This document shows positions 50,182 to 59,443 of a stretch of DNA of 64,000 bases, piece by piece. This DNA is from Thermosynechococcus sichuanensis E542 (lineage in GTDB: Bacteria > Cyanobacteriota > Cyanobacteriia > Thermosynechococcales > Thermosynechococcaceae). The notes beneath the pieces are model-generated. The model searched no databases, was not told the DNA's origin, and was given only the letters and a program-made list of their open reading frames with translations. Position 1 is the stretch's first letter, and each line of letters begins with the position of its first letter. The DNA is taken from the NCBI RefSeq assembly GCF_003555505.1, contig NZ_CP032152.1, forward strand, positions 372,001 to 436,000. Reading direction: 5' to 3'. Made by a program: the position numbers and the translations under genes.

Positions 50182-51597
50182 TCAGGCACTCGAAGAAACT
50201 GCGGGGGTAATGGTGGCAATTTCCTGCAAGCGTTGCTTGACTTTTGCGGCATTGGGATAGCGTTCCCGAGGATCGGGGTGGGTCAAGCAGTTAATTAAAT
50301 CCACCATGAGCGGATCCAAATGGGGAATATCCTCCGCATAGAGACGATACTCACGGGTGCCCCAGCGAAAATAGGTCTCCGGTTCATAGCCCGTGAGCAA
50401 ATACACCATTGTTGCTCCCAAGGCAAAGAGATCCGAAGCAGGTTCGGGTTTTCCCTCCTGCTGTTCTGGCGCCGAATAGCCCACTGTCCCAATAAATGTC
50501 CCTGAGTCGGAGGTTAAGACGGACGCTTTGCACCAGCCCACTAGCACCAAATCCGTAGTTTCTCGCTTAACGTAGGGATGAATGAGATTGGAGGGACGAA
50601 TATGCAAATGCAACACAGGGGGGTCTTGCTGGTGCAGCACTTCAAGCAATTCACACACAGGAATCAGCCAACGACTGACCTCAATCACGTTCATTGGCCC
50701 TTGGTCTTGAACCCGCTGTTTTAGGGATTGGCCATAGATCATTTCTGAGACCAAGTAGGAATCGCTGCCATGCTGAAAGGCTTCCCAAAACTGGGGTAAG
50801 ACCGGATGCTCAATTTTACACAATTGCCGCGCTTGGCGTTGAAAGGCACGGATTTCGTCGCGGGACGCCGCAAGGCTATGTCCTTTAATCACCGCCGTTA
50901 AGCCACTGCGCCAGCCCAAATAAATGTTGCTTTGACCAAGGGCACGGATAATCTGGTAGTTGCCGAGGGTTTTCCAGACTCGCAGCGGCACACCGCAGTC
51001 AATGCAAAAAAGATCATTCTCTTGGGCATGGCTGTGCTGGCAATCGGGGGGAGCACGCCACTCGCTGAGTAAATGAACTGGCAGTTGGCCTGTCACCGCA
51101 AACTCAGCCTCTTCCTCCTCTTGGGCGGTGACACTGCTACTACTGGAGGTGGGGGTGCTTTCTTCAGCACGGGAGGTGGGTTCGGCGGCTGTACCGATCG
51201 CTTCTTCTTCCCCTGAATAGGTGCCCTTCTCAACATCCACCAAGCGACCTTCAGGCAGCGTTTCCCTGCGGGCGTTAAGAGTGGCAGGACGCTGATCAGA
51301 ACCGAGGCGAATTTGAATATTGGGACCAGAGCGGGCTAGGCGGAGAATACCCCCATCCATCAAGGTTGCCTGCTGAATGCGTTTGCCATCCAAATAGGTG
51401 CCGTTGGTGCCAAGATTGACCACTTCCCATTGCAAGCCATTACGACGGAGTTCCACATGGTGACGCGACACCACCGCGCTATAGAGCACGACGTGATTAT
51501 CAACTGCTCGGCCAATACGGATGACATTTTCATTCTCAAAAGTCCAGCTTTGAACTGGGGTGGCTTGAACGGGATGGAGTAATGTCAATGTAATCAC
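50182..51597 (-). CDS. FHA domain plus predicted Ser/Thr pseudokinase
   Basis: 471 residues. An FHA domain occupies about 20-100 (IRIGRAVDNHVVL, VSRHHVEL, NLGTNGTYLDG). A linker with a single zinc-ribbon-like unit follows (CQHSH...FCIDCG, about 192-206). The kinase-like domain runs from about 210 to 460: the ATP-lysine region AVIKGH and the SAPEQ and PASDLFALGA segments are kept, but the catalytic HRD is HLH (His332 in the Asp position) and DFG is GWC (354-356), and the glycine loop is degenerate. So phosphotransfer looks unlikely. It follows the FHA/zinc-ribbon gene by 42 bp on the same strand, suggesting a joint phospho-dependent signalling role. Confidence 0.85.
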   Translation of the reverse strand: MITLTLLHPVQATPVQSWTFENENVIRIGRAVDNHVVLYSAVVSRHHVELRRNGLQWEVVNLGTNGTYLDGKRIQQATLMDGGILRLARSGPNIQIRLGSDQRPATLNARRETLPEGRLVDVEKGTYSGEEEAIGTAAEPTSRAEESTPTSSSSSVTAQEEEEAEFAVTGQLPVHLLSEWRAPPDCQHSHAQENDLFCIDCGVPLRVWKTLGNYQIIRALGQSNIYLGWRSGLTAVIKGHSLAASRDEIRAFQRQARQLCKIEHPVLPQFWEAFQHGSDSYLVSEMIYGQSLKQRVQDQGPMNVIEVSRWLIPVCELLEVLHQQDPPVLHLHIRPSNLIHPYVKRETTDLVLVGWCKASVLTSDSGTFIGTVGYSAPEQQEGKPEPASDLFALGATMVYLLTGYEPETYFRWGTREYRLYAEDIPHLDPLMVDLINCLTHPDPRERYPNAAKVKQRLQEIATITPAVSSSA

Positions 51598-51639
51598 GTT
51601 GTCTAACCGCCTCTTCGTACCTGAATATACTCTAAAGAA

Positions 51640-52284
51640 CTAGGAGATGCGTTCATAGATAAAAGTGACTAAATCTCCCTTGCCTAAGGCAATGCGATCG
51701 CCCGATTGCAGGCGGTGACGATTGCCCGGATAAAGGGGAGTATTGTTAATGTAAGTTCCATTGGCACTTCCCACATCTTCAATATAGTGGGCATTCCCCT
51801 CAATCCGTAGATCTGCGTGGATGCGGGAAACAATTTCTGAGTTAGGAAAGCCAGCCACATCAATATCGGGGGGAATGCGATCATTCGGCTTGCCAATATG
51901 AATGACGGGACGCCCTGTGGGAATTTTTAGCTCTACGCGCGTTTGCACATGAATCAACTTGGCTTCAATGGTGGCAATCTCAACGGAGAAGACATGCGCC
52001 GGTGGTGGAGGCGGCGGGGGTAGCGTTGTGAGACGGCCTTGATGGGCAACGGTTTCCACTGTTGGTGCAGCACTGGCTGTGTGTTGCATCACCTCTGGCA
52101 TTGGGGGTGCGCTGACGGCAAGGCGGCGCAGATTGAAACCACATTGGCCACAAAAACTAGCGTCTGGTTGAACTGGGGCACCACAATTTGGACAAGGAGT
52201 CATACTGGGCATGGGCGAAAAGCACGCTTCACATTGAACAGCACCGACGGGATTGGGATGGAAACACTCGGAACAGATAATCAT
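51640..52284 (-). CDS. Zinc-ribbon and FHA domain protein
   Basis: 214 residues from ATG 52284 (MIICSECFHPNPVG); the frame extends to 52320 but that part lacks conserved character. Two four-Cys ribbons are at the N-terminus (CSEC...CEAC and CPNC...CGQC). A proline-rich linker leads to a C-terminal FHA domain with VIHIGKPNDRI, SRIHADLRI and VGSANGTYINN. FHA domains bind phosphothreonine. The adjacent downstream gene also has an FHA domain, so they may share a kinase or a partner. Confidence 0.85.
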   Translation of the reverse strand: MIICSECFHPNPVGAVQCEACFSPMPSMTPCPNCGAPVQPDASFCGQCGFNLRRLAVSAPPMPEVMQHTASAAPTVETVAHQGRLTTLPPPPPPPAHVFSVEIATIEAKLIHVQTRVELKIPTGRPVIHIGKPNDRIPPDIDVAGFPNSEIVSRIHADLRIEGNAHYIEDVGSANGTYINNTPLYPGNRHRLQSGDRIALGKGDLVTFIYERIS

Positions 52285-52360
52285 AGATATGATGCCCCAT
52301 TCCACGACCAATCCAACCAACCTAAGATTAAGGTACCCATGGTTTACTATATTTCCCAGA

Positions 52361-52407
52361 GTAAAGCTAAAACAGCTAGCTGTCTCTATATTTAGGTTAG
52401 CTTTTAC
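52361..52407. repeat. Imperfect inverted repeat with palindromic centre between FHA and PstB-like genes
   Basis: GTAAAGCTAA (52361-52370) pairs with TTAGCTTTTAC (52397-52407) with one bulge; the loop contains the palindrome ACAGCTAGCTGT. It lies 48 bp after the stop of the PstB-like gene (minus strand), so it may end that transcript, though no clear T run follows in that direction. Confidence 0.45.
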
Positions 52408-52454
52408 ACCCCAATTCTATACGGGTTCATTGCCAAACTGCTGCTCAGTGAGAA

Positions 52455-53258
52455 TTATAAGAAACGACCACTGACATAATCGCGGGTTAAGGGATGCTGT
52501 GGCCTTTGAAAAAGTAAGCGCGTGGGGGCGTACTCAATCAGTTGCCCCACTGTCTGTCCCTCACTATTGGTTTGCAGGGCTAAAAAGGCTGTCCAGTCAG
52601 AAATCCGTGCTGCTTGTCGTAGGTGATGGGTTGCCATGATCAGGGTGTAGGTTTGTTTGAGCTGACACAGACACTCCTCCATGCGGTGGGTCGCAGCAGT
52701 ATCAAGCCCCATGCAGGGGTCATCCAGTAGCAGAATCTCCGGTTGCAGGGCGATCGCCCGCGCTAGACAAAGGCGTTGTTGCTGTTCTAGAGACAGGTGC
52801 AGTGCCGGCTCGCCTAAATGATTCTTCAGCGTTTGCCACAGATTCACCTGCTCCAAGGAAGATTGCACAAGGGCATCGAGATCCCCTTGATAGCCATGCA
52901 CCCGAGGACCAAAGGCGACATTCTCATAAATTGATTTTGGAAAGAGACTTGGTCTGCTGAAAATCAGCGGCATACGACAGCGCAGTTGTGATACATCCCA
53001 CTCGTAGAGGCTGTGCTGCCGATACTTAATTTCTCCAGTCATGTGGAGATTCGGAAAAAGTTCAATAAAGCGGTTCAAGCAGCTTAACAGTAAGCTCTTG
53101 CCAGACCCAGAGGCACCGATCAACGTCACCAGTTGTCGGGGTGGAATCCCTAGGCTAATGTCCCTCAGCAGAAGTTGATGGCGGCAAAACACACTCAGGT
53201 GACGTACTTCTAGGAGGGTGTCTAGACCCATAGAGACAGGAGCATCAAGGGCAGTCAT
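52455..53258 (-). CDS. PstB-like ABC ATPase with degenerate catalytic motifs
   Basis: 267 residues most like PstB, the ATPase of the phosphate importer: FPKSIYENVAFGPRVHGYQG is PstB-typical. Walker A is intact (GASGSGKSLL) and so is the switch His (ATHHLRQ). However, the Q-loop glutamine is Ser101 (IFSRPSLFP), the signature LSGGQ is LSLEQ (155-159), and the Walker B glutamate is Asp (LLLDDPCMGLD). No pstS, pstC, pstA or phoU is adjacent. It may be a regulatory paralogue or a decaying duplicate. Lies 36 bp upstream of nothing related: the next gene on this strand is an RND pump. Confidence 0.8.
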   Translation of the reverse strand: MTALDAPVSMGLDTLLEVRHLSVFCRHQLLLRDISLGIPPRQLVTLIGASGSGKSLLLSCLNRFIELFPNLHMTGEIKYRQHSLYEWDVSQLRCRMPLIFSRPSLFPKSIYENVAFGPRVHGYQGDLDALVQSSLEQVNLWQTLKNHLGEPALHLSLEQQQRLCLARAIALQPEILLLDDPCMGLDTAATHRMEECLCQLKQTYTLIMATHHLRQAARISDWTAFLALQTNSEGQTVGQLIEYAPTRLLFQRPQHPLTRDYVSGRFL

Positions 53259-53294
53259 CGGTGCAACTTGAGGAGGGTGGTCGCCACGACCACT

Positions 53295-56200
53295 CTAAAA
53301 TTCCTGAAGTTCCTCTGGGGAAGTGCTGGTGGGAGGGACAGTTGGTGCTGGCAGCGAATCCGCAAGACTGCGGTGGGCGGTACGCTCAAAACCATGCAGG
53401 ATCACATAAAAACAGGGAATGAGAAAGAGGGTAAGCAGTGTTGCCACAGCCAAGCCAGAAAACACAACAATGCCAAGGGGCTGCAAAAATTCTGAGCCTT
53501 CGCCTAGCCCTAATGCCAAGGGAAACATCCCCACCACCGTTGTAATCGTGGTCATCATGATCGGGCGCAGACGGGCAGGGGCAGCTTTGCGAATGGCTTG
53601 GCTCCGACTACAGCCTTCCTGTCGGTAAATCTCATTTGCCAGCTCCACCATGATGATGGCATTGTTGACGACAATGCCCACAAGCAAAATCGCACCAACA
53701 ATCACTGTGGCGCCAATGGCCGTCCGTGTCAGGTACAAGCCCCAAATTCCACCGGCCAACGCCAAAGGAATGGTAAACATAATCACGAGGGGGTCAAGCA
53801 GTGAGTTGTACTGTACCGCCATGACCACAAACACGAGAAAGGCCGCCAAACTGCCTAAGACCACTAGGGCCTGTTGCAATTGCTGATTGGCTTGAGCCGC
53901 CGTACTTGGCATCAGGGACACCCCGGGCGGAAACTCCAGATCGTTGAGAATCTCATTCACTTGGGCAAGGGCAGCACTGAGACTGGCACCTTCAACAAGA
54001 TTGCCCGCTAGCATAAAGACCTGCTGCTGGTTAATGCGGCGGATTTCGCCAGGGGCTTGACTGGGTTCGATGCGAGCGACATCCCCAAGGCGCAGAGGAC
54101 GGTTATTGGCGGTAAAAAGGGGAATCGTTGTCAGGTCAGTGGGCGTTTGAATGCTTTCACTGTCCAGTTGGACACGAATATCCACTAGGCGATCGCCCCG
54201 TTGCAGGCGGGTGGGCACAAACCCCTCTAAGGCGGTTTGAATCGTCTGGCCAAGGTTGAGGGGATTCAGCCCCAGTTCACTCACGCGCTCCCAATCTGGC
54301 AGAATTTGAATCTCTGGCTGGCGAGGATCCGCATCGGGACGAAAGCGCACCAAGGTGGCCTTTTCATCAAGGACTTGCAGTACTTGGCGACCAAAGCGGT
54401 TGAGGGTCTGCTCATCACTGCCCCGCAGCAGCACATCGACATCGGCACCGCGTACAGGGGAGTTGGTGAGAATAATCCCGCGCACTTGGCCGGGACTAAG
54501 GCGCAGCCGCACCCCCACAAGGTTGAGTTGATCAAGGGCTTTTGTTGCTTCTGTAATATAGCGATCCACATTAACCCCCCGCCGCAGAATGATGTTGCTA
54601 CTGGCGCGTAGGGGGTTAGCAATGGTATTCGTGCCAAAGAGGGCACCGCCAGTGGTGGTAAAGACCGCTTCCGTGCCTGGTTGTGCCATCAGCACTTGAT
54701 CTACAGCCTCCATAACACGGCGACTGGTGGGTAGCGGGGTTCCCGGCGGAAAAATGGCCGTTAGGTTAACTTGACCGGTATTAATGCGCGGTAGCAGTTC
54801 TTGGGGAATTTGCTGAGCCAAAAGCCAACTTCCGCCGCCAAGGAGGGCGATCGCCAGCCCCACCACCAGCCAACGTGCCCGTAGCACCTGCCCCAAAGCC
54901 CATTCATAGCGCCCCGTCAGCCAGAGGAACTTTTCATTAAAAAGGCGAATAAAGGCCACCTGCCGCAGACGATTTTGCACCCGTACTCCCAATAAGCGTG
55001 AAGCCAAGGCCGGCACGACCGTCAGTGCTACCAGCAGCGATGCGGCAACAGCAAAACTAATCGTTAGAATCAACTCATTAAAGAGCAGGGCAATCAAGCC
55101 CCCCAACAACAAAAAGGGCAAAATAGCCACAAGGTTAGTAAGGGTAGAGGCCAAAAGCGCCGATTCAATCCCTTGGCTGCGCCGTTTCACCTCCTCAAGG
55201 TACTGTTCTTGGCTCATGTGGTGCGGGTCAATGTCCGCCAAGGTTTCTAACATAACAATGGCGTTATCTACGACAATACCAACCCCTAGAGCCAGTCCAC
55301 CCAAGCTAAACACATTGAGGGAGAAGTTAAATAGCCCCATCAGCAACATCGCTGCCATTGTTGACAGGGGAATGGCCAGCAAAATAATCAGGGTTTGCCG
55401 CACCGAGCCGAGAAACAGCAGCACCGCGATCGCCGCCAACAGAGTTCCCGTCAGACCTGCAGTGATCACATTGTTTAGGGAGTTGCGGATATAAACCGAC
55501 TCATCAAGGACAGGAATGATCTGGGCATCGCGGGGCACGAGATTGGCGGCCTGTAGCTCGGCTAAACGGCGCTTGATCCCATCGGCCACTTCCACCGTAT
55601 TGGCTTCCGGCTGCTTGAGAATGCTCACTTTGACAGCGGGTTGGCCATTGAGCGTCACAAAGACTCGCTGCTCGGCACTGCCATCTACGACCTGCGCCAC
55701 ATCCCGCAGATAGACCCGCTGACCATTGGTGCCCGTCAGCACCACCTCCTCAATTTCGCTGGCATTACGAAACCGCCCCACCGTACGGGTTAAGGGTTCT
55801 GCCGTTTGGCCACGGATGCGACCCCCAGAGACATCTTGGTTGCGATCGCTGAGGGCCGTTAAAACTTGGTTCAAGCCCACTCCTGTGGCCTGCAATCGGT
55901 TCAAATCCACCAGAATTCGTACTTCTTCGGTCGTCCCCCCAGAGACATCCACCCCTGCCACACCGGGGACAATACTGAGTTCGCGATCTAAATCTTCATC
56001 AGCAAAAACCCGTAACTCGCGGCCACTCAGGGTTTCTGAGGTCAGGGCAAACTCATAGACGGGCAATTGCGACGGATCAAACTTAAAGAGACGCGGCGAC
56101 TCAATAATATCGGGCAAGGTACTGCGGGCACGGTTAAAAGCAGCAGTGGCCTCATTTAAGGCCTGATCAACATCGCCACCAGGTTCAAAAAATAAATCAA

Positions 56201-56486
56201 TACTGACTTGACCTTCACGGGTTTGGGAATAGACCTGCACCACTCCCTCCGTGCGACTCAGGGCTTCCTCAAGGGGCTTGGTCACCTCCTCGACAGCCAC
56301 ACTAGGCACCACCCCCGGAATATCCAGCCGTACCCCAATGCGCGGGTAGGTAATCCCCGGCAGCAGATCCACTTGCAGCCGCAAAAGGATAAAAACCGCC
56401 AACACAATGACCGTGAGGGTCAGCATCAGGGTACCAATGTGGCGGGTTACCGCCAAGCCGCTAAAACTAAAGCGTGGGGAGTTCAT
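53295..56486 (-). CDS. RND-family multidrug/solute efflux pump (AcrB-like)
   Basis: 1063-residue inner-membrane pump. N-terminal RFSFSGLAVTRHIGTLMLTL begins TM1, the first porter domain carries DVDQALNEATAAF, and a second half repeats the pattern. TM4 contains GGLALGVGIVVDNAIVMLE, with the proton-relay Asp, and a second half mirrors it (ILLVGIVVNNAIIMVEL). Twelve hydrophobic segments can be counted in two sets of six. No membrane-fusion partner gene is adjacent, so the adaptor must be elsewhere. Substrate unknown. Confidence 0.93.
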   Translation of the reverse strand: MNSPRFSFSGLAVTRHIGTLMLTLTVIVLAVFILLRLQVDLLPGITYPRIGVRLDIPGVVPSVAVEEVTKPLEEALSRTEGVVQVYSQTREGQVSIDLFFEPGGDVDQALNEATAAFNRARSTLPDIIESPRLFKFDPSQLPVYEFALTSETLSGRELRVFADEDLDRELSIVPGVAGVDVSGGTTEEVRILVDLNRLQATGVGLNQVLTALSDRNQDVSGGRIRGQTAEPLTRTVGRFRNASEIEEVVLTGTNGQRVYLRDVAQVVDGSAEQRVFVTLNGQPAVKVSILKQPEANTVEVADGIKRRLAELQAANLVPRDAQIIPVLDESVYIRNSLNNVITAGLTGTLLAAIAVLLFLGSVRQTLIILLAIPLSTMAAMLLMGLFNFSLNVFSLGGLALGVGIVVDNAIVMLETLADIDPHHMSQEQYLEEVKRRSQGIESALLASTLTNLVAILPFLLLGGLIALLFNELILTISFAVAASLLVALTVVPALASRLLGVRVQNRLRQVAFIRLFNEKFLWLTGRYEWALGQVLRARWLVVGLAIALLGGGSWLLAQQIPQELLPRINTGQVNLTAIFPPGTPLPTSRRVMEAVDQVLMAQPGTEAVFTTTGGALFGTNTIANPLRASSNIILRRGVNVDRYITEATKALDQLNLVGVRLRLSPGQVRGIILTNSPVRGADVDVLLRGSDEQTLNRFGRQVLQVLDEKATLVRFRPDADPRQPEIQILPDWERVSELGLNPLNLGQTIQTALEGFVPTRLQRGDRLVDIRVQLDSESIQTPTDLTTIPLFTANNRPLRLGDVARIEPSQAPGEIRRINQQQVFMLAGNLVEGASLSAALAQVNEILNDLEFPPGVSLMPSTAAQANQQLQQALVVLGSLAAFLVFVVMAVQYNSLLDPLVIMFTIPLALAGGIWGLYLTRTAIGATVIVGAILLVGIVVNNAIIMVELANEIYRQEGCSRSQAIRKAAPARLRPIMMTTITTVVGMFPLALGLGEGSEFLQPLGIVVFSGLAVATLLTLFLIPCFYVILHGFERTAHRSLADSLPAPTVPPTSTSPEELQEF

Positions 56487-56552
56487 GGCAAGTCAATTAC
56501 CGTAAAAGTCATCCTTTAGACACCGCTACTGTAACAAATCGTTTCTCAGCTT

Positions 56553-56706
56553 TCATGCCCAGCCCCAGCGATCGCGCCCCCCATGTTTCGCCTAATACAA
56601 GGCTTGATCGGCGCGAGGCATTGAGTCACTGAGCACCTGTTCTCCGGGTCGAAAAAGCGTGCCTCCCAAACTAATTTTGCCCCCTTGCCAACCCGCTCTC
56701 CAAGCT
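56553..56706 (-). pseudogene. C-terminal remnant of a GGDEF (diguanylate cyclase) gene
   Basis: On the minus strand a frame reads GGKISLGGTLFRPGEQ, then PRADQALY, a TAG, and AKHGGRDRWGWA with a TGA stop at 56555-56553. VSIGGAxxxPGE and RADQALYRAKHxGRN are the final motifs of GGDEF domains, so the match is quite specific, and the in-frame stop replaces the Arg codon after ALY. The catalytic GG(D/E)EF part is missing. The rest of the 328-bp gap 56487-56814, including the promoter side of the glycogen phosphorylase 3' end and the RND start, shows nothing I recognise. Confidence 0.65.
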
Positions 56707-56814
56707 ATAGCTCATCTTCTTGAGTGACATTCATGACTCTTTGAGTATAGCCTATTCCGCTTGAAAATATCTCATTCCCTTTCGAAATGGCTATAATTGC
56801 AACCTGATTCTCTC

Positions 56815-59406
56815 CTAGGCCCACAAAACCAGACCCATTTCATAGGGATGACTCAAATAGGCGTGGCGCGGTAGCAGTTGGAGGGCAATGCCTTGGTGGC
56901 CACTCGTGTCGTAGCTAATCTCAGCGGTGTAAAGGCTATAGCCTTCAGGGGTGGTACCCACAAATGTCATTAGGGTAGGACAGGCTTCCTCTAGGGTACC
57001 GGCCTCATTCACCCGCCCTTGGAACAAGATCACCTGCACATCGTTTGGCAATAGGGCACCGAGGGCAATCACAGCTTTGACTTCAACCAGTTCGTTAACC
57101 TCAAGGTTGTGCTCAGCCGAGGTTTCAACGCTGATAATCTGAATCGAGTACCAATGTTCAAAAACATGGGCTTTCCAGCGAGCTAGTTCCTTGGCTGCGG
57201 CATAGTTATTTTCCTTCAGGGTAAAGTAGCGATCGCTAGCCGGAAAATAGCCACGATGGGCATACTCGCGCACCATGCGGGCAGTATTGAATTGAGGCGT
57301 ATTCAAAGATAGGGCGGCTTTCATTTTTTGCACCCAGCCACGCGGCACGCCATTCTCATCGCGATCGTAAAAGAGGGGAATGACATCCCGCTCCAACCGC
57401 TCATAGAGCGCATTGGCTTCTACTTGATCTTGGTAGTGGCGATCGTCATAGGTTTCGCCGTGGCCAATCGCCCAACCCGTTTTCACATAGTCCGCCTCAT
57501 CCCACCAACCATCCAACGTACTTAAATTGGGTAGCCCATTCATGGCCGCCTTCATGCCACTGGTACCCGAGGCCTCCTGCGGCCGCAACGGCGTATTGAG
57601 CCAGACATCACACCCCGCCACCATCATCTTGGCTACGTGCATATCGTAGTCAGGGATAAAGGCAATATGGTTGGCCATGCCCTCTTGGTGCGTAAAGTGA
57701 ATAATTTCCTGAATCAGTTCCTTGCCAGGGTTATCCTTGGGGTGCGCCTTACCGGCAATCACAAACTGGACAATCGGGCGCCGCTGCTGTGATCCGGTCT
57801 TCACTGGTACCGCTCCCAACAAAATTCGCCGCAGCCGTTCCACATCCCGCAAAAAGAGGGTGGCGCGTTTATAGGTAGCAAAGCGGCGGGCAAAGCCAAT
57901 CGTCAAGGCCGTTGGATCCAGCACTTCTGCTGCTTGGGTCAATTCAGCACTGGAGGCGCCCTGCTCTTGGAGCATCCGTTGCAGGCGCGATCGCACAAAC
58001 ATCACCAACTGATAGCGGCAAATCTCATGGATACGCCAGAGTTCCTCATCGGGAATACTACTAACCCGTGACCAGAGGGGATCCGCCAAGGGCGCATCAG
58101 ACCACTGCGGCCCAAGGTAAATATCCAGCAGGTATTGCAGCGGTTCAGAAACGCGACTGCGAGCATGGACACCATTGGTAATCGAAGTAATCGGCACCTC
58201 CGTCGGCGGCAGATTGGGCCACAGGCCTTGGAACATTTGGCGGGAGACTTCACCGTGAAGCGCGCTCACCCCATTGACAAAACTAGCGGTATGAATGGCT
58301 AAGTTCGCCATACTAAAGGGTTCTTGAAAAGCTCCTGGATTCACGCGGCCCAAGGAGAGAAACTCCTGCTGCGAAAGGTTAAACGCCTCCGCATAGTGGC
58401 CGACATAGTAGGTCACCTTATCGGCAGGAAACAGATCAATTCCCGCAGGCACTGGCGTATGGGTGGTAAAGAGTTGGCTGGCCTGCACCACCTGCAAAGC
58501 CTCATCATAGCTGAGATGGTCTTCGGCGATCAGTTGACGAATCCGCTCTAGGGACAAAAAGGCCGAGTGCCCCTCATTCATGTGATAGACCGTTGGCCGT
58601 AACCCCAAACTGCGGAGCAGGCGTACTCCCCCAATGCCCAGCAACATCTCCTGATGGATGCGCAGATCCATATCGCCGCCGTAGAGGTAATCGGTGATCT
58701 GCTGATCGTAGGCACTGTTTTCCGGCAAATTCGTATCCAACAGATAGAGGGGAACCCGACCCACTTGCACTTGCCAGATCCGTGCTTGCACATCCCGATT
58801 GGGGTAATCTACGCAAATGTGGAGTTCTTCACCTTGGGGAGTCGTGATCAGCTTCAGGGGCAAGGTATAAAAATCATTGCTGGGATAGCGCTCCTGCTGC
58901 CAGCCATCGGCACTGAGGTACTGCGAAAAATAGCCTTTTTGATAGAGCAGCCCCACCCCCACCAAGGGCAGTCCCAAGTCACTGGCAGATTTGAGATGAT
59001 CCCCGGCCAAGACCCCTAGGCCCCCCGAATAGATGGGCAGGCACTCCGTGAGGCCAAATTCAAGGGAAAAATAGGCAATACACTCACTAGGAGGCGCAGC
59101 GGTGCGCGTTTGCTGGTACCACGTCTGCACAGGCTGGGCATATTCTTGAAATTGGCTGATCACCCGCTCCATCTGTGCCAAAAAGCCGTTGTCGGCAGCC
59201 GCATCCAAGAGACGATCTTGGCGAATGCGTCCCAAGAGGGCGACGGGGTTGTGGTTTGTTTGCTCCCACAGTTCTGGGTCGAGGCGGCGAAACAGGGCGA
59301 TCGCCTCCGTGTTCCACGTCCAGTAGAGGTTGTAGGCCAGTTCCCGCAGGGGTTCTAAACGTTGCGGCAAGTGAGGACGAACGTTAAACGTGCGGATGGG
59401 CTTCAT
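56815..59406 (-). CDS. glgP: Alpha-glucan (glycogen) phosphorylase
   Basis: Releases glucose-1-phosphate from glycogen with pyridoxal phosphate. From ATG 59406 (MKPIRTFNVRPHLPQRL) it is 863 residues, the Thermotoga-AgpA-like branch (TIGR02094) rather than the E. coli GlgP branch. Landmarks are the PYSGGLGVLAGDHLKSASDL-like N-terminal segment, YHMNEGHSAF, FATYKRATL and the PLP-lysine region SGTSGMKAAMNGLPN. A longer frame to 59499 would overlap the divergent gene. Only about 37 bp separate the two divergent starts. Confidence 0.95.
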   Translation of the reverse strand: MKPIRTFNVRPHLPQRLEPLRELAYNLYWTWNTEAIALFRRLDPELWEQTNHNPVALLGRIRQDRLLDAAADNGFLAQMERVISQFQEYAQPVQTWYQQTRTAAPPSECIAYFSLEFGLTECLPIYSGGLGVLAGDHLKSASDLGLPLVGVGLLYQKGYFSQYLSADGWQQERYPSNDFYTLPLKLITTPQGEELHICVDYPNRDVQARIWQVQVGRVPLYLLDTNLPENSAYDQQITDYLYGGDMDLRIHQEMLLGIGGVRLLRSLGLRPTVYHMNEGHSAFLSLERIRQLIAEDHLSYDEALQVVQASQLFTTHTPVPAGIDLFPADKVTYYVGHYAEAFNLSQQEFLSLGRVNPGAFQEPFSMANLAIHTASFVNGVSALHGEVSRQMFQGLWPNLPPTEVPITSITNGVHARSRVSEPLQYLLDIYLGPQWSDAPLADPLWSRVSSIPDEELWRIHEICRYQLVMFVRSRLQRMLQEQGASSAELTQAAEVLDPTALTIGFARRFATYKRATLFLRDVERLRRILLGAVPVKTGSQQRRPIVQFVIAGKAHPKDNPGKELIQEIIHFTHQEGMANHIAFIPDYDMHVAKMMVAGCDVWLNTPLRPQEASGTSGMKAAMNGLPNLSTLDGWWDEADYVKTGWAIGHGETYDDRHYQDQVEANALYERLERDVIPLFYDRDENGVPRGWVQKMKAALSLNTPQFNTARMVREYAHRGYFPASDRYFTLKENNYAAAKELARWKAHVFEHWYSIQIISVETSAEHNLEVNELVEVKAVIALGALLPNDVQVILFQGRVNEAGTLEEACPTLMTFVGTTPEGYSLYTAEISYDTSGHQGIALQLLPRHAYLSHPYEMGLVLWA

Positions 59407-59443
59407 AGGGGCTGCCAGTGTCGTCGTTTCTATCTTAGTTTCT

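Noticed and set aside
53650-53886. Plus-strand ORF inside the RND pump gene
   Set aside because: Antisense shadow of a clear transmembrane region.
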